A DNA stretch of 64,000 nucleotides. It comes from Cordylochernes scorpioides. Lineage: Eukaryota > Arthropoda > Arachnida > Pseudoscorpiones > Chernetidae. Shown here piece by piece: positions 32,831 to 43,900 of this stretch. Made by a program: the position numbers and the translations under genes. The notes below the pieces were generated by a model, which had not been told where the DNA came from, did not search any database, and saw only the letters and a list, made by a program, of their open reading frames with translations. How positions within the stretch are numbered: position 1 is the stretch's first letter; every line of letters begins with the position of its first letter. The stretch covers positions 4,345,874 to 4,409,873 of the forward strand of contig CP092877.1 of NCBI GenBank assembly GCA_030710605.1, read 5' to 3'.

Positions 32831-33182
32831 TTTAAGAACGTTATCCATAAGTTGTTCAAACGTTGCTGGAGCATTACATAATCCAAAAGTCATAACATTA
32901 AATTCATATAAACCGTGGCATGTTGTGAAATATATATATTTTTTAGTGCTTCCCTTCTATTTCAACTTACCAGTATCCTGATTTATCATCAATTGCTGAT
33001 AAGTATCTTGATCCTTGAGGGGTGTCCATGACATCATCGACTTGGGGATTAGATAAACGTCCTTCACAGTTAGTACTCGATGAAAAACCTCCAACTTCCA
33101 TCTCTTTTCTTAATTTATATGACTGGGAACGTTCATGGGCTTGATGACGGATGAATGACTCCTTCATAAAGCATATCTTCAA
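32684..33182 (-). pseudogene. Gypsy reverse-transcriptase relic
   Basis: The minus strand encodes VDDVMDTPQGSRYLSAIDDK (33.0-33.1 kb), then in another frame MTFGLCNAPATFEQLMDNV (about 32.85 kb), both core gypsy RT segments. The frame breaks between them and the 3' part runs into the F2 foldback. Confidence 0.75.
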
Positions 33183-33429
33183 TTATTATATAATAATCAA
33201 TCATTTCTCTCTCTTAGAGAGAGAATGAAAAATTATTCAAATTTACATTTTAGAGCAATATTTTATACAAGAAATAAAGTTTATTTACATATAAGATAGT
33301 TTTACTCAATCAAAAATGTTTAATATGTTATTATAATTAACCATTAATTTTTTTATATGATATAAATATAGATTATTTAAAAATAATAAGCTATGCAAAT
33401 TAAATATAGAATTTTCAATTCATTAGTGT

Positions 33430-33700
33430 AATTTAGGTCCACGGTAGTTGAGATAAAGTCAGCAGAGCTTGTTAAATTTTATATATTCTTTACTGGAAAC
33501 CATTTGGCTAAAACTGGAACTGTCCATTTGACATTGTACTCTCAAATCGGCAACAAGTGGGCACTGGATTAAAATAGGCTTAGGGTTGTCATCGTCTTGT
33601 TCAAATAAGCAGCTTGAAGAATCAATTCTACCAATTCTGAATAAGTATGTGTTAAAGTCTCCATGCCTAATAAAAATTGTATATTATAAAAATTTGACTG
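33430..33700 (-). pseudogene. LINE C-terminal fragment
   Basis: The minus frame reads HGDFNTYLFRIGRIDSSSCL then ILIQCPL..R, the H/C zinc-motif region at the end of jockey-type ORF2 proteins. No RT domain is left. Confidence 0.5.
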
Positions 33701-33794
33701 GATAAATTTTGGTATTCTTGAGTTTTCCAAAAATTCAAAGAAATTATCATTAGAATCTTCATAGTATTTTGGAAGTTTTTCATTTATAAAGTTA

Positions 33795-34685
33795 CTAGCG
33801 GACGTACCCGGCTTCGCCCGGGTTTTACCCGAGTAAAAGTTTGTCTAACGAATCTCGATAAAGTGAACATTTTTTTCCCGGTCCCTTGAAAAATACTCGA
33901 TAAGTTGAATAAAATCAATATTAATTGGTTCCCTCGGTAATTGGAAGTTAAAGGAATAGTATCTTGCCTTGGAATTGTATCATTATTCTTGTATGGATGT
34001 ACCCAGCTTCGCCCGGGTTTTACCCGAGTAAAGGTTTGTTTAACGAATCTCTCGATAAAGTGAACATTTTTTCCCGGTCCCTTGAAAAATACTCGATAAG
34101 TTGAATAAAATCAATATTAATTGGTTCCCTCGGTAATTGGAAGTCAAAGGAATAGTATCTTGCCTTGGAATTGTATCATTATTCTTGTATGGATGTACCC
34201 GGCTTCGCCCGGGTTTTATCCGAGTAAAGGTTTGTTTAACGAATCTCTCGATAAAGTGAACAATTTTTCCCGGTCCCTTGAAAAATACTCGATAAGTTGA
34301 ATAAAATCAATATTAATTGGTTCCCTCGGTAATTGGAAGTTAAAGGAATAGTATCTTGCCTTTGAATTGTATCATTATTCTTGTCTCAAATAAATTGCCG
34401 TGTCATCCTGAATTTTGTCTTTCCTAATTTTCTACATTACAAAATCATCGTATCATCATGATAATATTTAGAGCAGATTGTTGAATTATAACAGATAAAT
34501 TAGAATATTTATCTTGATTATTTCTAGGCGAAAAGTTATTTCAAAAATTTTATTTGCTAGAAACCTTCCCAGTACTATACTAAATAACTTCCCAAAGTTT
34601 CATGGCGATCCAATGAGTGGTTTGGTCAGGCATAAAGGACAAACAAACAAACAGACACACATACATTCATTTTTATATATAAAGT
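33795..34685 (-). mobile_element. Helitron-like element with three tandem terminal units
   Basis: On the minus strand the end reads ACCCGG-GCGAAG-CCGGGT (hairpin), ACGTCCG, CTAG, then T. The roughly 195-bp terminal unit is repeated three times (33797, 33993, 34192), each starting TACCCGGCTTCGCCCGGG-like sequence; only the outermost keeps CTAG. The opposite end carries AAACAAACAGACACACATAC and ATTTTTATATATAAAG. Confidence 0.65.
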
Positions 34686-34718
34686 TATATATTATCATTC
34701 TTAGTTATGGATCATTTC

Positions 34719-35052
34719 TGTTAAGGTACGCGAGGTCAGATTGGAGAAACCTCCTCCTAACAAGTAAGACTTTTACCCAAAGTCTTGATATTGATTGGAC
34801 TGCCTCGGGTGATCAAGCAAGAAAAGAAAATAACGTAGACAATACCCAGCGGCTACACACGTGAAGCTCTCGCTCTACTAAGAAACTCTTTATTTCAACA
34901 ACACGGCTCAGTTATATACAAAAGGGAAATTTACATAATAATAATCCATTCAAAATATATTTGACATAATAATAATTCATTTAAAAGAAATTTACATTCC
35001 AAGTCATACACTCAAAAAGATATTTACATATTCTATGCCACGACTTTTAACA
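34719..35052 (-). repeat. LTR (3' LTR in element orientation)
   Basis: Starts TGTTAAGGTACGCGAGGTCA and ends CACGACTTTTAACA on the plus strand; matches 38212-38544 with only a few differences. Confidence 0.9.
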
Positions 35053-35149
35053 TGCCCCCACCTTTCTTTTTGTAAAAATAAAAAAAATCCGTTCCACCGT
35101 GATGGGGGGATCCAGGCAGGTGGGACACCGTTGCAGGGAGCCCAGGCTC

Positions 35150-35671
35150 TCATCCAGGAAAACCATCCTCTCCTCGGCACACTGCGGCACCCTCTCCATA
35201 CACACCACCGGAGGTTGCTCCATAAGCGTCCATCTTCCTCTTCCAAAGAAATCGGAGGTAGTCCCAATCATTTTCCCTGATGGCCATCACCTGGAAATAT
35301 CTCCTCACGTCGGCCAAAACTCCGTACTTATTTTTCCGAAGTTTTATCCCTATTTCCGGGATTCTCCTCAGTAGATTGGGTATCTTTTTTAAATATCGCC
35401 TCAAGGATAGTCCGCTGCGTCCTCGACAGGACGCGCCGTCACATACTGGCCGTATAGGCGTCGCTTCGGACTCACACCCAAATACAGGGCGATCAGGAAA
35501 CCAGTATCCCTCAGGTGGAATTTCATCAACTCCTTCGATGAACCCATCATTCAACCAATCCTTTGTATCAATAATCCCTTCCTCCATCCTTGATTCAGTA
35601 CCTTGTTCTGCATCTGGGTTTTCTTCCACCCTTGAATCAGTACCCTCAGCTACTGCTCTAGAATTGCTCAC
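35150..35671 (-). pseudogene. BEL/Pao gag C-terminal region with RT fragment
   Basis: The 173-residue frame is acidic at first (GTESRMEEGIIDTKDW) and then contains YGVLADVRRYFQVMAIREND followed by DYLRFLWKRKMDAYG, recognisable as the BEL/Pao RT segment around the first catalytic Asp (LADV) and the LRFLW motif. The rest of RT is absent, so no polymerase is made. It lies downstream of the gag frame in the same orientation. Confidence 0.65.
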
Positions 35672-35890
35672 CGGTTTATAACCTTTAATTGCAGTCTCAG
35701 AATCCTTTACTCCGTCGCCCTTAGGCTTCGCTTCAGAATCCTCCTTATCCTTTAAATTTGCCTCTTCATATTTTTCATTGGCATTATTTCTACCAAATTG
35801 CCCCCACCTTGAGAGCCAATCCCCTGGGTTGCCCTTAAGTTTTTGTAGATCTCCCTTATTCTTTATTTTAGATTCCGTATCTCCAGTTGG

Positions 35891-36673
35891 TCATGCTTCA
35901 GGATCATTTACTCCGTCGCCCTTAGGATTCACTTTATCAGGTTTTGCTTCCGCTTCATTTGCTTTGTCTTTAGCCTCAGCTTCCTTCACACCTACATAGC
36001 TATCAACTGCAGTTTCAGAATCCTTCACTTTATTGCATTTAACTGCCTCGTTCAATTCCTTTTCTTTAATAGCATTCACAGCACCTTTTTTGCCCTCATA
36101 TTCAATATCTATTATAGAGGGAGCTGAACAAGCTTCCTTTAGCATTCTAGCTTTAGCTAGAGCAGGCTTCACATCCATAGCTCTAGCAGTTTTTACAGAA
36201 TCCTCTTTTTCCACGCCTTCAATTTCATTTTTCATGGACTCTTCCGGGCTTTTCGATAGAGACGTAGAAATAGTCTGAAGTTTGATAACGTTCTGATTAT
36301 CGGTTTCTGAATTCGGAGAGGCACTAGACGCCCCTAGTGGAATTTGAGAAGTCTTGACCTGAGCATCCCTATCCTGCTCACGCATTACGCGAATTCTAGC
36401 CCTCAAATAATATCTTTCCGTGATGTAGACTTCACAATCCTCAAATTCTTTATCAATTTCATCGTCAGTAGCCTCATCCTTGGCCAATAAAATTGCCTGG
36501 CATCGCTCATTCAATGCCACCAGCTCCAAATGGAGAGATTCTAATCTATCAAATTTGGCATATATGCCACTTTTATCAATAAGAGGATCCCTTAACTCTG
36601 TATTCATATCATTTACCACCTCGGTAAAAACGCCTCTTATCGCCTTTCTACGCCTTCTGCTAACATCCTCCAT
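35891..36673 (-). CDS. BEL/Pao gag-like protein
   Basis: 260 residues starting MEDVSRRRRKAIRGVFTEVV, a basic helix followed by a Leu/Glu-rich helical region (SLHLELVALNERCQAILLAK) and an FEDCEVYITERYYLRARI segment, matching the DUF1759-like N-terminus of BEL/Pao gag proteins. The C-terminal half is Lys/Glu/Ala-rich and low complexity (GVKEAEAKDKANEAEAKPDK). No zinc knuckle is seen. A structural particle protein is the family role; whether this copy is functional is unknown. Confidence 0.65.
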   Translation of the reverse strand: MEDVSRRRRKAIRGVFTEVVNDMNTELRDPLIDKSGIYAKFDRLESLHLELVALNERCQAILLAKDEATDDEIDKEFEDCEVYITERYYLRARIRVMREQDRDAQVKTSQIPLGASSASPNSETDNQNVIKLQTISTSLSKSPEESMKNEIEGVEKEDSVKTARAMDVKPALAKARMLKEACSAPSIIDIEYEGKKGAVNAIKEKELNEAVKCNKVKDSETAVDSYVGVKEAEAKDKANEAEAKPDKVNPKGDGVNDPEA

Positions 36674-36779
36674 CTCACCTTGTAGTTATCCTTTTTACCT
36701 TATAGGTATCCTTTTTACCTTGTAGGTAGCCTTTCACCTTGTAGGTAGCCTTTCACCCTGTAGCTTCTTCAACTTCTTT

Positions 36780-37235
36780 GCCTTTGAGCTCCTTTAAACC
36801 TTGAGCTTCACTGAGCTCTTTTTAACCTTTAACAAAGGGCCTTTTGAGCTCCTTTAAACCTTGAGCTTCACTGAGCTCTTTTTAACCTTTAACAAAGGGC
36901 CTTTTGAGCTCCTTTAAACCTTGAGCTTCACTGAGCTTCTTTTTAACCTTTAACAAAGGGCCTTTTGAGCTCCTTCAAACCTTGAGCTTCACTGAGCTCT
37001 TTTTAACCTTTAACAAAGGGCCTTTTGAGCTCCTTTAAACCTTGAGCTTCACTGAGCTCTTTTTAATCTTTAAAAAAGGGCCTTTTGAGCTCCTTTAAAC
37101 CTTGAGCTTCACTGAGCTCTTTTTAACCTTTAACAAAGGGCCTTTTGAGCTCCTTTTAACCTTTAACAAAGGGCCTTTTGAGCTCCTTTAAACCTTGAGC
37201 TTCACTGAGCTCTTTTTAACCTTTAACGAAGGGCT
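36780..37235. repeat. Minisatellite, about 60-bp unit
   Basis: Unit landmarks: TTTTGAGCTCCTTTAAACCT, TGAGCTTCACTGAGCTCTTT and TTAACCTTTAACAAAGGGCC; about seven copies, in the 5' untranslated region of the BEL element. Confidence 0.9.
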
Positions 37236-37610
37236 TCTTGAGCTCCTTTAAACCTTTAACAAAGGGCTTCTTGAGCTCCTTTAAACCTTTAACAAAGGGC
37301 TTCTTGAGCTCCTTTAAACCTTTAACAAAGGGCTTCTTGAGCTCCTTTAAACCTTTAACAAAGGGCCTCTTGAGCTCCTTTAAACCTTTAACAAAGGGCT
37401 TCTTGAGCTCCTTTAAACCTTTAACAAAGGGCCTCTTGAGCTCCTTTAAACCTTTAACAAAGGGCTTCTTGAGCTCCTTTAAACCTTTAACAAAGGGCCT
37501 CTTGAGCTCCTTTAAACCTTTAACAAAGGGCTTCTTGAGCTCCTTTAAACCTTTAACAAAGGGCTTCTTGAGCTCCTTTAAACCTTTAACAAAGGGCTTC
37601 TTGAGCTCCT
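37236..37610. repeat. Minisatellite, 33-bp unit
   Basis: About 11-12 copies of a 33-bp unit with GAGCTCCTTTAAACCTTTAA and CAAAGGGCTTCTT. Because 33 is divisible by three it gives an open frame on the plus strand (SFKPLTKGFLS repeats), which is a by-product. Confidence 0.95.
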
Positions 37611-37925
37611 TTTCCCTTGAGCTTCTTTAGCTTCTTTTCCCTTGAGCTTCTTTTAGCTTCTTTTCCTTTGAGCTTCTTTAGCTTCTCTTCCCTTGAGCTT
37701 CTTTAGCTTCTTTGCCTTGAGCTTCTTTAGCTTCTTTGCCTTTGAGCTTCTTTAGCTTCTTTGCCTTTTGAGCTTCTTTAGCTTCTTTTCCCTTGAGCTT
37801 CTTTAGCTTCTTTGCCTTTTGAGCTTCTTTAGCTTCTTTTCCCTTGAGCTTCTTTAGCTTCTTTTCCCTTGAGCTTCTTTAGCTTCTTTGCCTTTGAGCT
37901 TTTTTAGCTTCTCTTGCCTTGAGCT
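37606..37925. repeat. Minisatellite, 24-26-bp unit
   Basis: Units of CTTGAGCTTCTTTAGCTTCT with TTTCC or TTGCC spacers, about 12 copies. Sequence overlap with the neighbouring 33-bp array suggests one evolved from the other. Confidence 0.9.
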
Positions 37926-38165
37926 CCTGTTACTCGGGAGACAGTGCCTACAGGTCTTCCCGCCTTCTGTTCCTCGGGAGACAGCGCCTACAGGTCTTCC
38001 CGTCTTGTGTTCCTCGGGAGACAGTGCCTACAGGTCTTCCCGCCTTCTGTTCCTCGGGAGACAGCGCCTACAGGTCTTCCCGCCTTGTGTTCCTCGGGAG
38101 ACAGCGCCTACAGGTCTTCCCGCCTTCTGTTCCTCGGGAGACAGCGCCTCCAGGTCTTCCCGTCT
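37924..38165. repeat. Minisatellite, 40-bp unit
   Basis: Six copies at an exact 40-bp period with CTCGGGAGACAGCGCCTACA and GGTCTTCCCGCCTT; GC-rich, located just inside the primer-site end of the BEL element. Confidence 0.95.
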
Positions 38166-38211
38166 TCTCTACTTGACCAGCCCACGCAGCCCACCCGGGG
38201 ACGCCATTAAA

Positions 38212-38544
38212 TGTTAAGGTACGCGAGGTCAGATTGAAGAAACCTCCTCTTAACAAGTAAGACTTTTACCCAAAGTCTTGATATTGATTGGACTGCCTTG
38301 GGTGATCAACCAAGAAAGAAAATAACGAAGACAAAAACCAGCGGCTACACACGTAAAGCTCTCGCTCTACTAAGAAACTCTTTATTTCAACAACACGGCT
38401 CAGTTATATACAAAAGGGAAATTTACATAATAATAATCCATTCAAAATATATTTGACATAATAATAATTCATTTAAAAGAAATTTACATTCCAAGTCATA
38501 CACTCAAAAAGATATTTACATATTCTATGCCACGACTTTTAACA
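38212..38544 (-). repeat. LTR (5' LTR in element orientation)
   Basis: TGTTAAGGTACGCGAGGTCA to CACGACTTTTAACA on the plus strand, followed by the ATTTC target duplication. Confidence 0.9.
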
Positions 38545-38584
38545 ATTTCTATTATAATCTATTTCAATTTTAAGTATGTTTGAC

Positions 38585-38895
38585 AAAATGATGGGGGTCG
38601 GTGGAAGGCTGGTAAACCGTTTGGTTTTCGACCACTATGACCCGGGTTCGTTTTCCGCATTGGACACTTTTTTCTGTTTAAAAAAAAAAATGCTCCAATG
38701 GCCCCCGATTCTTGCAAAAGTCCAACCCCACCAGCGAGTGCAAGTAACCAAACGGGGCTCTGGCATATTTGTAAGTGCAAAGTCGAACTGCTTTACACAT
38801 GTGTAGACATGTGGTGCGCTTACAGTAAAAAGCAGTCGCTAACTACCCACCATGATTATCATGGCCTGTACCACGTGTACTAGGGATAAGCAAAA
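38585..38895 (+). mobile_element. tRNA-derived SINE (family S)
   Basis: Complete plus-strand copy: GGGGGTCGGTGGAAGGCTGG head, GACCCGGGTTCG B-box region, CCAACCCCACCAGCGAGTGC body, GGGATAAGC plus A(n) tail. Confidence 0.9.
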
Positions 38896-39255
38896 AAAAA
38901 AAAATTCATAATTTTTGGTATTCTTGCGATAACATATGTACAATCTATGTTGTATTATAAGCATGTATACAGCGTTTAAGAATTTTATACTTTAATGAAT
39001 CCAATTTGTTTTTAGATCTCATGTTTATATATGGGTACCAGATTGTTGAACCATAAGTTATTGTGCTTCTAAAAAAGGACTTATATAATATTAATGATCA
39101 CTTGCTATCCAATCGCCACAATTTTTTAGTTAAACCATGGAGATATTCACTAGCTCTAGTTGTTTTTGCAATAACACTGTTGATGTGAGGCATAAAATCT
39201 AATTTGTTCTTGTTTCGATGATTCTTGAAAGATATCTTAGTATTTTAAAATACAA

Positions 39256-39869
39256 TATAACGCGGCTGATGATTGTAAAACGAAAATTGCAATTATACCG
39301 CGAATGTTTCTTTAAAACAAAAATCAAAATTTATTTTAAAGAGAAATAGCGATTATTTCTAACTTTAAGGATGAAGTATGATAGGATGAATTGTGAAGAG
39401 TAATGACAAACGGAAAAATAAAACCTGGACACTTTTATTTTTCCGTTTGTCATTACTCTTCACAATTCATCCTATCATACTTCATCCTTAACGTTAGAAA
39501 TAATCGCTATTTCTCTTTAAAATAAATTTCGATTTTTGTTTGAAAGAAACATTCGCGGTATAATTGCAATTTTCGTTTTACAATCATCAGCCGCGTTATA
39601 TTGTATTTTAAATTACTTTATATAATATTTACGAACGGAAAAATATGTCCAGGGTAGCCTAGTGGACATGGCATCTGCCCGGTAAGCGGAACACAGTGGG
39701 TTCGATTCCCATCCCCTGGACACTTTTATTTTTCCGTTTGTCATTACTCTTCACAATTCATCCTATCATACTTCATCCTTAAAGTTAGAAATAATCGCTA
39801 TTTCTCTTTAAAATAAATTTCGATTTTTGTTTGAAAGAAACATTCGTGGTATAATTGCAATTTTCGTTT
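39256..39869. mobile_element. Composite of inverted and tandem T-units with tRNA-like domain
   Basis: A minus-oriented half unit (39256-39428) faces a plus-oriented half unit (39429-39600) as a near-perfect inverted repeat of about 170 bp. A tRNA-like domain (39648-39722) and another plus-oriented half unit follow. The whole is bracketed by the direct repeat ATATCTTAGTATTTT (ends at 39246 or so and restarts at 39870), a 15-bp target duplication. The same unit builds the composite at 48539-50588. Confidence 0.7.
39648..39722 (+). tRNA. tRNA-like domain (Thr-GGT by fold) in T-unit
   Basis: TCCAGGG pairs with CCCTGGA as acceptor stem; the T arm is GTGGGTTCGATTCCCAT. The anticodon loop CCGGTAA would put GGT at the anticodon, but with C instead of T at position 33. 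Repeated in mobile units, so more likely a tRNA-derived element part than a working tRNA. Confidence 0.4.
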
Positions 39870-39899
39870 TATATCTTAGTATTTTTAAGTTTTCAACTG

Positions 39900-40210
39900 G
39901 GGGGTCGGTGGAAGGAGGGTCTAAACCGTTGGTTTTCGACCGCTACGACCCGGGTTCGATTTCCGCATTGGGCATTTTTTTCTGTCTAAAAAAATGCTCC
40001 AATGGCCCCCGATTCTTGCAAAAGTCCAACCCCACCAGCGAGGGCAAGTAACCAAATGGGGTTCTGGCACATTTATAAGTGCAAAGTCGAACTGCTTTTT
40101 ACATGTGTAGACATATGGTGCACTTACAGTAAAAGCAGTCGCCTACTTCTACCTACCATGATTATCATGGCCTGTACCACGTGTACTAGGGATAAGCAAA
40201 AAAAAAAAGG
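39900..40210 (+). mobile_element. tRNA-derived SINE (family S)
   Basis: Plus-strand copy with tRNA-like head (GACCCGGGTTCGATTTCCGC) and tail GGGATAAGC plus A(n). Confidence 0.9.
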
Positions 40211-40267
40211 TTTTCAACTGGTTTAACAAGATTATTATCATGCAAGTTAATTACATCATTTTTATAA

Positions 40268-40580
40268 TGGGGGGTTGGTGGAAGGCTGGTTAAACCGTTT
40301 GGTTTTCGACCACTAGGACCCGGGTTCGATTCCCGCATTGGACACTTTTTTCTGTTTAAAAAAAAAATGCTCCAATGGCCCCCGATTCTTGCAAAAGTCC
40401 AACCCCCACCAGCGAGTGCAAGTAATCAAACGGGGCTCTGGCATTTGTAAGTGCAAAGTCGAACTGCTTTTCACATGTGTAGACATGTGGTGCGCTTACA
40501 GTAAAAAGCAGTCGCTAACTACCCACCATGATTATCATGGCCTGTACCACGTGTACTAAGGATAAGCAAAAAAAAAAAAA
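40268..40580 (+). mobile_element. tRNA-derived SINE (family S)
   Basis: Plus-strand copy with intact B box GGTTCGATTCCCGC and a 13-A tail; it closely matches the copy at 38585. Confidence 0.9.
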
Positions 40581-40755
40581 TTTTTATAATAGAATAAATA
40601 TAAAATATTTGTTTTCTGTCTTGATATTTATATACAGTCTCTGCAAACTATCATAGTTGAGTCAAAGCCACCAACACAGAATGCCCACTTGGAGACCATT
40701 TCCCAATTGAAGTTCAAAGTACTCACTGACAAGGCATGGGTATAACAACAGTCTT

Positions 40756-40929
40756 TTATTTTTTAAGCCTTAGCTTGAGAGCAATGTTGTTCTTGATGTT
40801 AGTGAAGGGAGTCTGGGGTTCTATGTGAGTCTTGGGGATATTTAGGGACCGTCGCAATCCAGGGTGCATCAAGAGCAAGTTCTGGGCAACTCCAAAGGTA
40901 CTGGAGCACAGCCAGTACCACTGGATGCA
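40756..40929 (-). CDS. COX18: COX18 exon 5 (terminal)
   Basis: Acceptor ATGGTGTTTCAG, then CIQWYWLCSSTFGVAQNLLL and a C-terminal tail with TPFTNIKNNIALKLRLKK, stop TAA. WYWLCSS and QNLLL are the hallmark of the last COX18 helix. Confidence 0.9.
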   Translation of the reverse strand, partial: CIQWYWLCSSTFGVAQNLLLMHPGLRRSLNIPKTHIEPQTPFTNIKNNIALKLRLKK

Positions 40930-43900
40930 CTGAAACACCATACAGTTAGTAGATGGCACATCCTGATTGGGGAAGAGTAGAGCTTGAAAAATAAGAAGGC
41001 TAGGCAAACTTGGGTATTATAGAAGAAACAAGGGTTATTTATCAGAGGAGAAACTTAAAGTAAATTTACTAAACATTTAAACAAAAAGGTCTGGCGGAAG
41101 TGGTCTCTCATCAGAGACAGTTTCAGATAAAAGACACCTCATGACCTAACCTGACACAACAAAGTATTTTATGATGAACCCTCTTCAAGTGAGACCAGTT
41201 TAGCCAGGTTTTTAAGTGGTCTCTTATGACTCTACATAAAAAAAAAAAAAGCTTTCCTTCTTTGATTTGAACCTGGAACATGATCTTACTTCAAAATTGA
41301 TGATGATTTAACAGACCGGAGTCTTAATGCAGTTAGTAAAACACAGTAGAACCTCCCTTTAGCAGACACCCCCGCTAGCAGACACCTCTCTAAAAGGACA
41401 GTTTTCATTTGTAAAATTACCATTTTTACAATTTAGCAATTCTCCGGTAAGAGGACACCTCTCCCTAAAGGACACTTTGGCTCTGCAATTAGGTGTCCTT
41501 TACAGGGAAGTTCTACTGTATCTAAATTAATAATAAAGCTTAAATTTTGACAGTTTTTGGTCCATAACTTCAAGGCAGCTTGAAATAGAAATCTGAAATT
41601 TTGGCCTCCCCTGAGGCTATGGAGAATTGAGTTAACCTCAACTTTCAATGGACTCATCCAGACAGCTTAACAAAATAACCAGAGTGAAGTACCGAGGGTA
41701 AGGTGGCAGCTATAGGGACCATGACCACTGTGAGAGTCTTGAATATCCTGCTCAGAATCTTCTTCAGTTTGTTTTGCTTCATTTCTTGGTAGCGGTACTC
41801 CATCAGCTGAAACACACAAGGTGTGTCGGGTAAAGTAGATCTCAAATACGAGGTGAGATTACCCAGCCAAATTGTTTCAACAAACAATGATACAAAGTGT
41901 GAAAAATAGCACGAATGTTTAATTGTACCAATATTATAAAATATCAAAAACCTTGCGCAATAAGTTTCTTTATTAAAAACAGCACGAGCTTTCGAGCTCT
42001 CGCTCTTCAACCGGCAAACTTGTACTAAGGTTAATCAATGAATTAAGAAAAAATAGGCATTACCTTATTATGCAAATGAAAGTTGATGATGGCATGCGCC
42101 ATCTATTGGAATAAATATCAACTATTTGTTGATTTTTAATTATTCCAGAATTGGCCAAATACCCATTCTTGATATATCAATAAAAGCTAACCATGTACAC
42201 ATTTCAGGCTGTTGTCAGTGTGGTGCAAGCTGTACGTCAACAACCAAAAAAACTGGTCATTCAGGCATCCTGAAAAATCATGAAATGGGTAGTTAAGGTC
42301 AGAATGACCAGTTTTTTGGTCATTGAGGTACAACTTGCACCACACGGACAAGGGCCAACACATATGTATAAATATAACACAACTTCAAGTTCTGAAAGAA
42401 AGGTTTGTAATGTTGTTATACACTGGCTGGGGGGGGGGGGGGGGGGGGCGGGTGGTATACATTTTTTTCAAAGCTCAAGTGGCCCAATTCTTGCAAAAGT
42501 CAACCAGTTGTTGTTGTTTCTTATCTCCCCTTGTGTAAAGATTACATGAATTCCATGAGGTTCAAGGTCTGATGTATTTGGTATATTAATGGTACAGTAC
42601 AACTCCTCAAATTCGGAAATTCGGAAAGTATTTTAATGTTTTTTTTACATACAAAAAATCAATTTTCACATGCTTTTATTTTGTTGATATTTCAACATTA
42701 TTTTATTTTATTTAATTTAATTTTTATTAGTAATTTATTTTTAATTTAAGTGTTTAATTAATTTACTTTTACCGATTATTTATAATCGCTAATTAGGGGT
42801 TTATCCCCTTTTTTAAAAGCTTAAATAAATCAACAGTTTCATTTGACCTTTGTGCTTAGTTTAGGATATTGTCCAATAAGAAGGCAGCATTATTACGTCA
42901 TAAGCCATTCACGCATTTTTTATTGCAAAGTTGATTCACCTAAAGTTCAAATTATCAAACATTTTCAGACATTGTAAGCTTCAAATTCTTTTATTCAACT
43001 CTCAATTTTTTGCATTTACAAGTTTGTTCTTCAACAAAATGGCATCCAAAGAGGAGCGGCAAAAACGAGGCAAGTACCGAATTCTTAAGCTTGGTGAAAA
43101 GTTAGATGTTCTTAGTGACATTAAAAAGGATTAAGCTATACAACGATAATGCAAAAGTATAAAATTTCTAAGACAACTGTTTATGATATAAAAAAGTCTG
43201 AGCTTAAACTTACAAAGTTTGTTGATTCTACCGAAAAAGATGTCAAAAAGTTTTCTCAAGTAAAAAATCCGTTATACGAAAATGTTGATAAAGCAGTTAA
43301 CATCTGGTACGAAAGTCAGAGATTATCAGGGGTTCCTATTCGTGGTATTGAACTCCAAACAGCTGCCAGTCATTTTGCATCAAAATTGAATAATCCCACT
43401 TTTAAAGCTAGTGGTGGATGGTTGTCACGATACAGAGCCAGACATAATTTGAAAAATAAAAAAGTTGTCGAGGAAGCATTGAGTGCTGACGAAGATGCAG
43501 CTAATCGCTTTAAAGATGATTTTCACAAACTAATGACTGATGAAAAGTATGAACAGTTCCAAATTTATAATGCTGACGAAACAGGAGTTTACTGGAAGTC
43601 ATTACCCGATAATTCTCAAGTCAAAAATGCAAACAGCGCTAGTGGTCATAAGCAATCCAAAGATCGACTCTCTGTTTTACTTTGTGCAAATGCAGACGCT
43701 TCACATAAAAATGTTTTGGCTGTTGTTGGAAAATCAAAACGTCCAAGAGCAATCAAAAACATCATTGATCGATTGCCTGTCCATTACTATTCTTCACACA
43801 AGGCTTGGTTTAATCAAAGCATTTTTAGTGAATGGTTTTTTAAACGGTTCATAAACGAAGTTCGCAATTTTCAAGAAAATAAGTTAAGAGTTGCTCCAGA

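Larger units (their letters stand above)
34719..38544 (-). mobile_element. BEL/Pao-type LTR retrotransposon, internally reduced
   Basis: LTRs at 34719-35052 and 38212-38544 (about 333 bp, nearly identical, TGTT...AACA) are flanked by the 5-bp duplication ATTTC (34714-34718 and 38545-38549). Read on the minus strand, TTTAA after the 5' LTR precedes TGGCGTCCCCGGGTGGGC, a plausible tRNA primer site, and AAAGAAAGGTGGGGGCA precedes the 3' LTR as polypurine tract. The interior holds a gag, an RT scrap and about 1.4 kb of minisatellites; protease, most of RT, RNase H and integrase are missing. It is non-autonomous, but the LTR identity and clean TSD suggest fairly recent movement. Confidence 0.9.

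Noticed and set aside
37238-37630. 130-residue frame of SFKPLTKGF-type repeats
   Set aside because: By-product of a 33-bp minisatellite; it lies antisense to the BEL/Pao element and has no independent start signals.
42428-42450. Poly-G run, and poly-C at 21065-21078, as structured regulatory DNA
   Set aside because: Simple homopolymers inside decayed repeats; no further G-tracts for a quadruplex set were seen.
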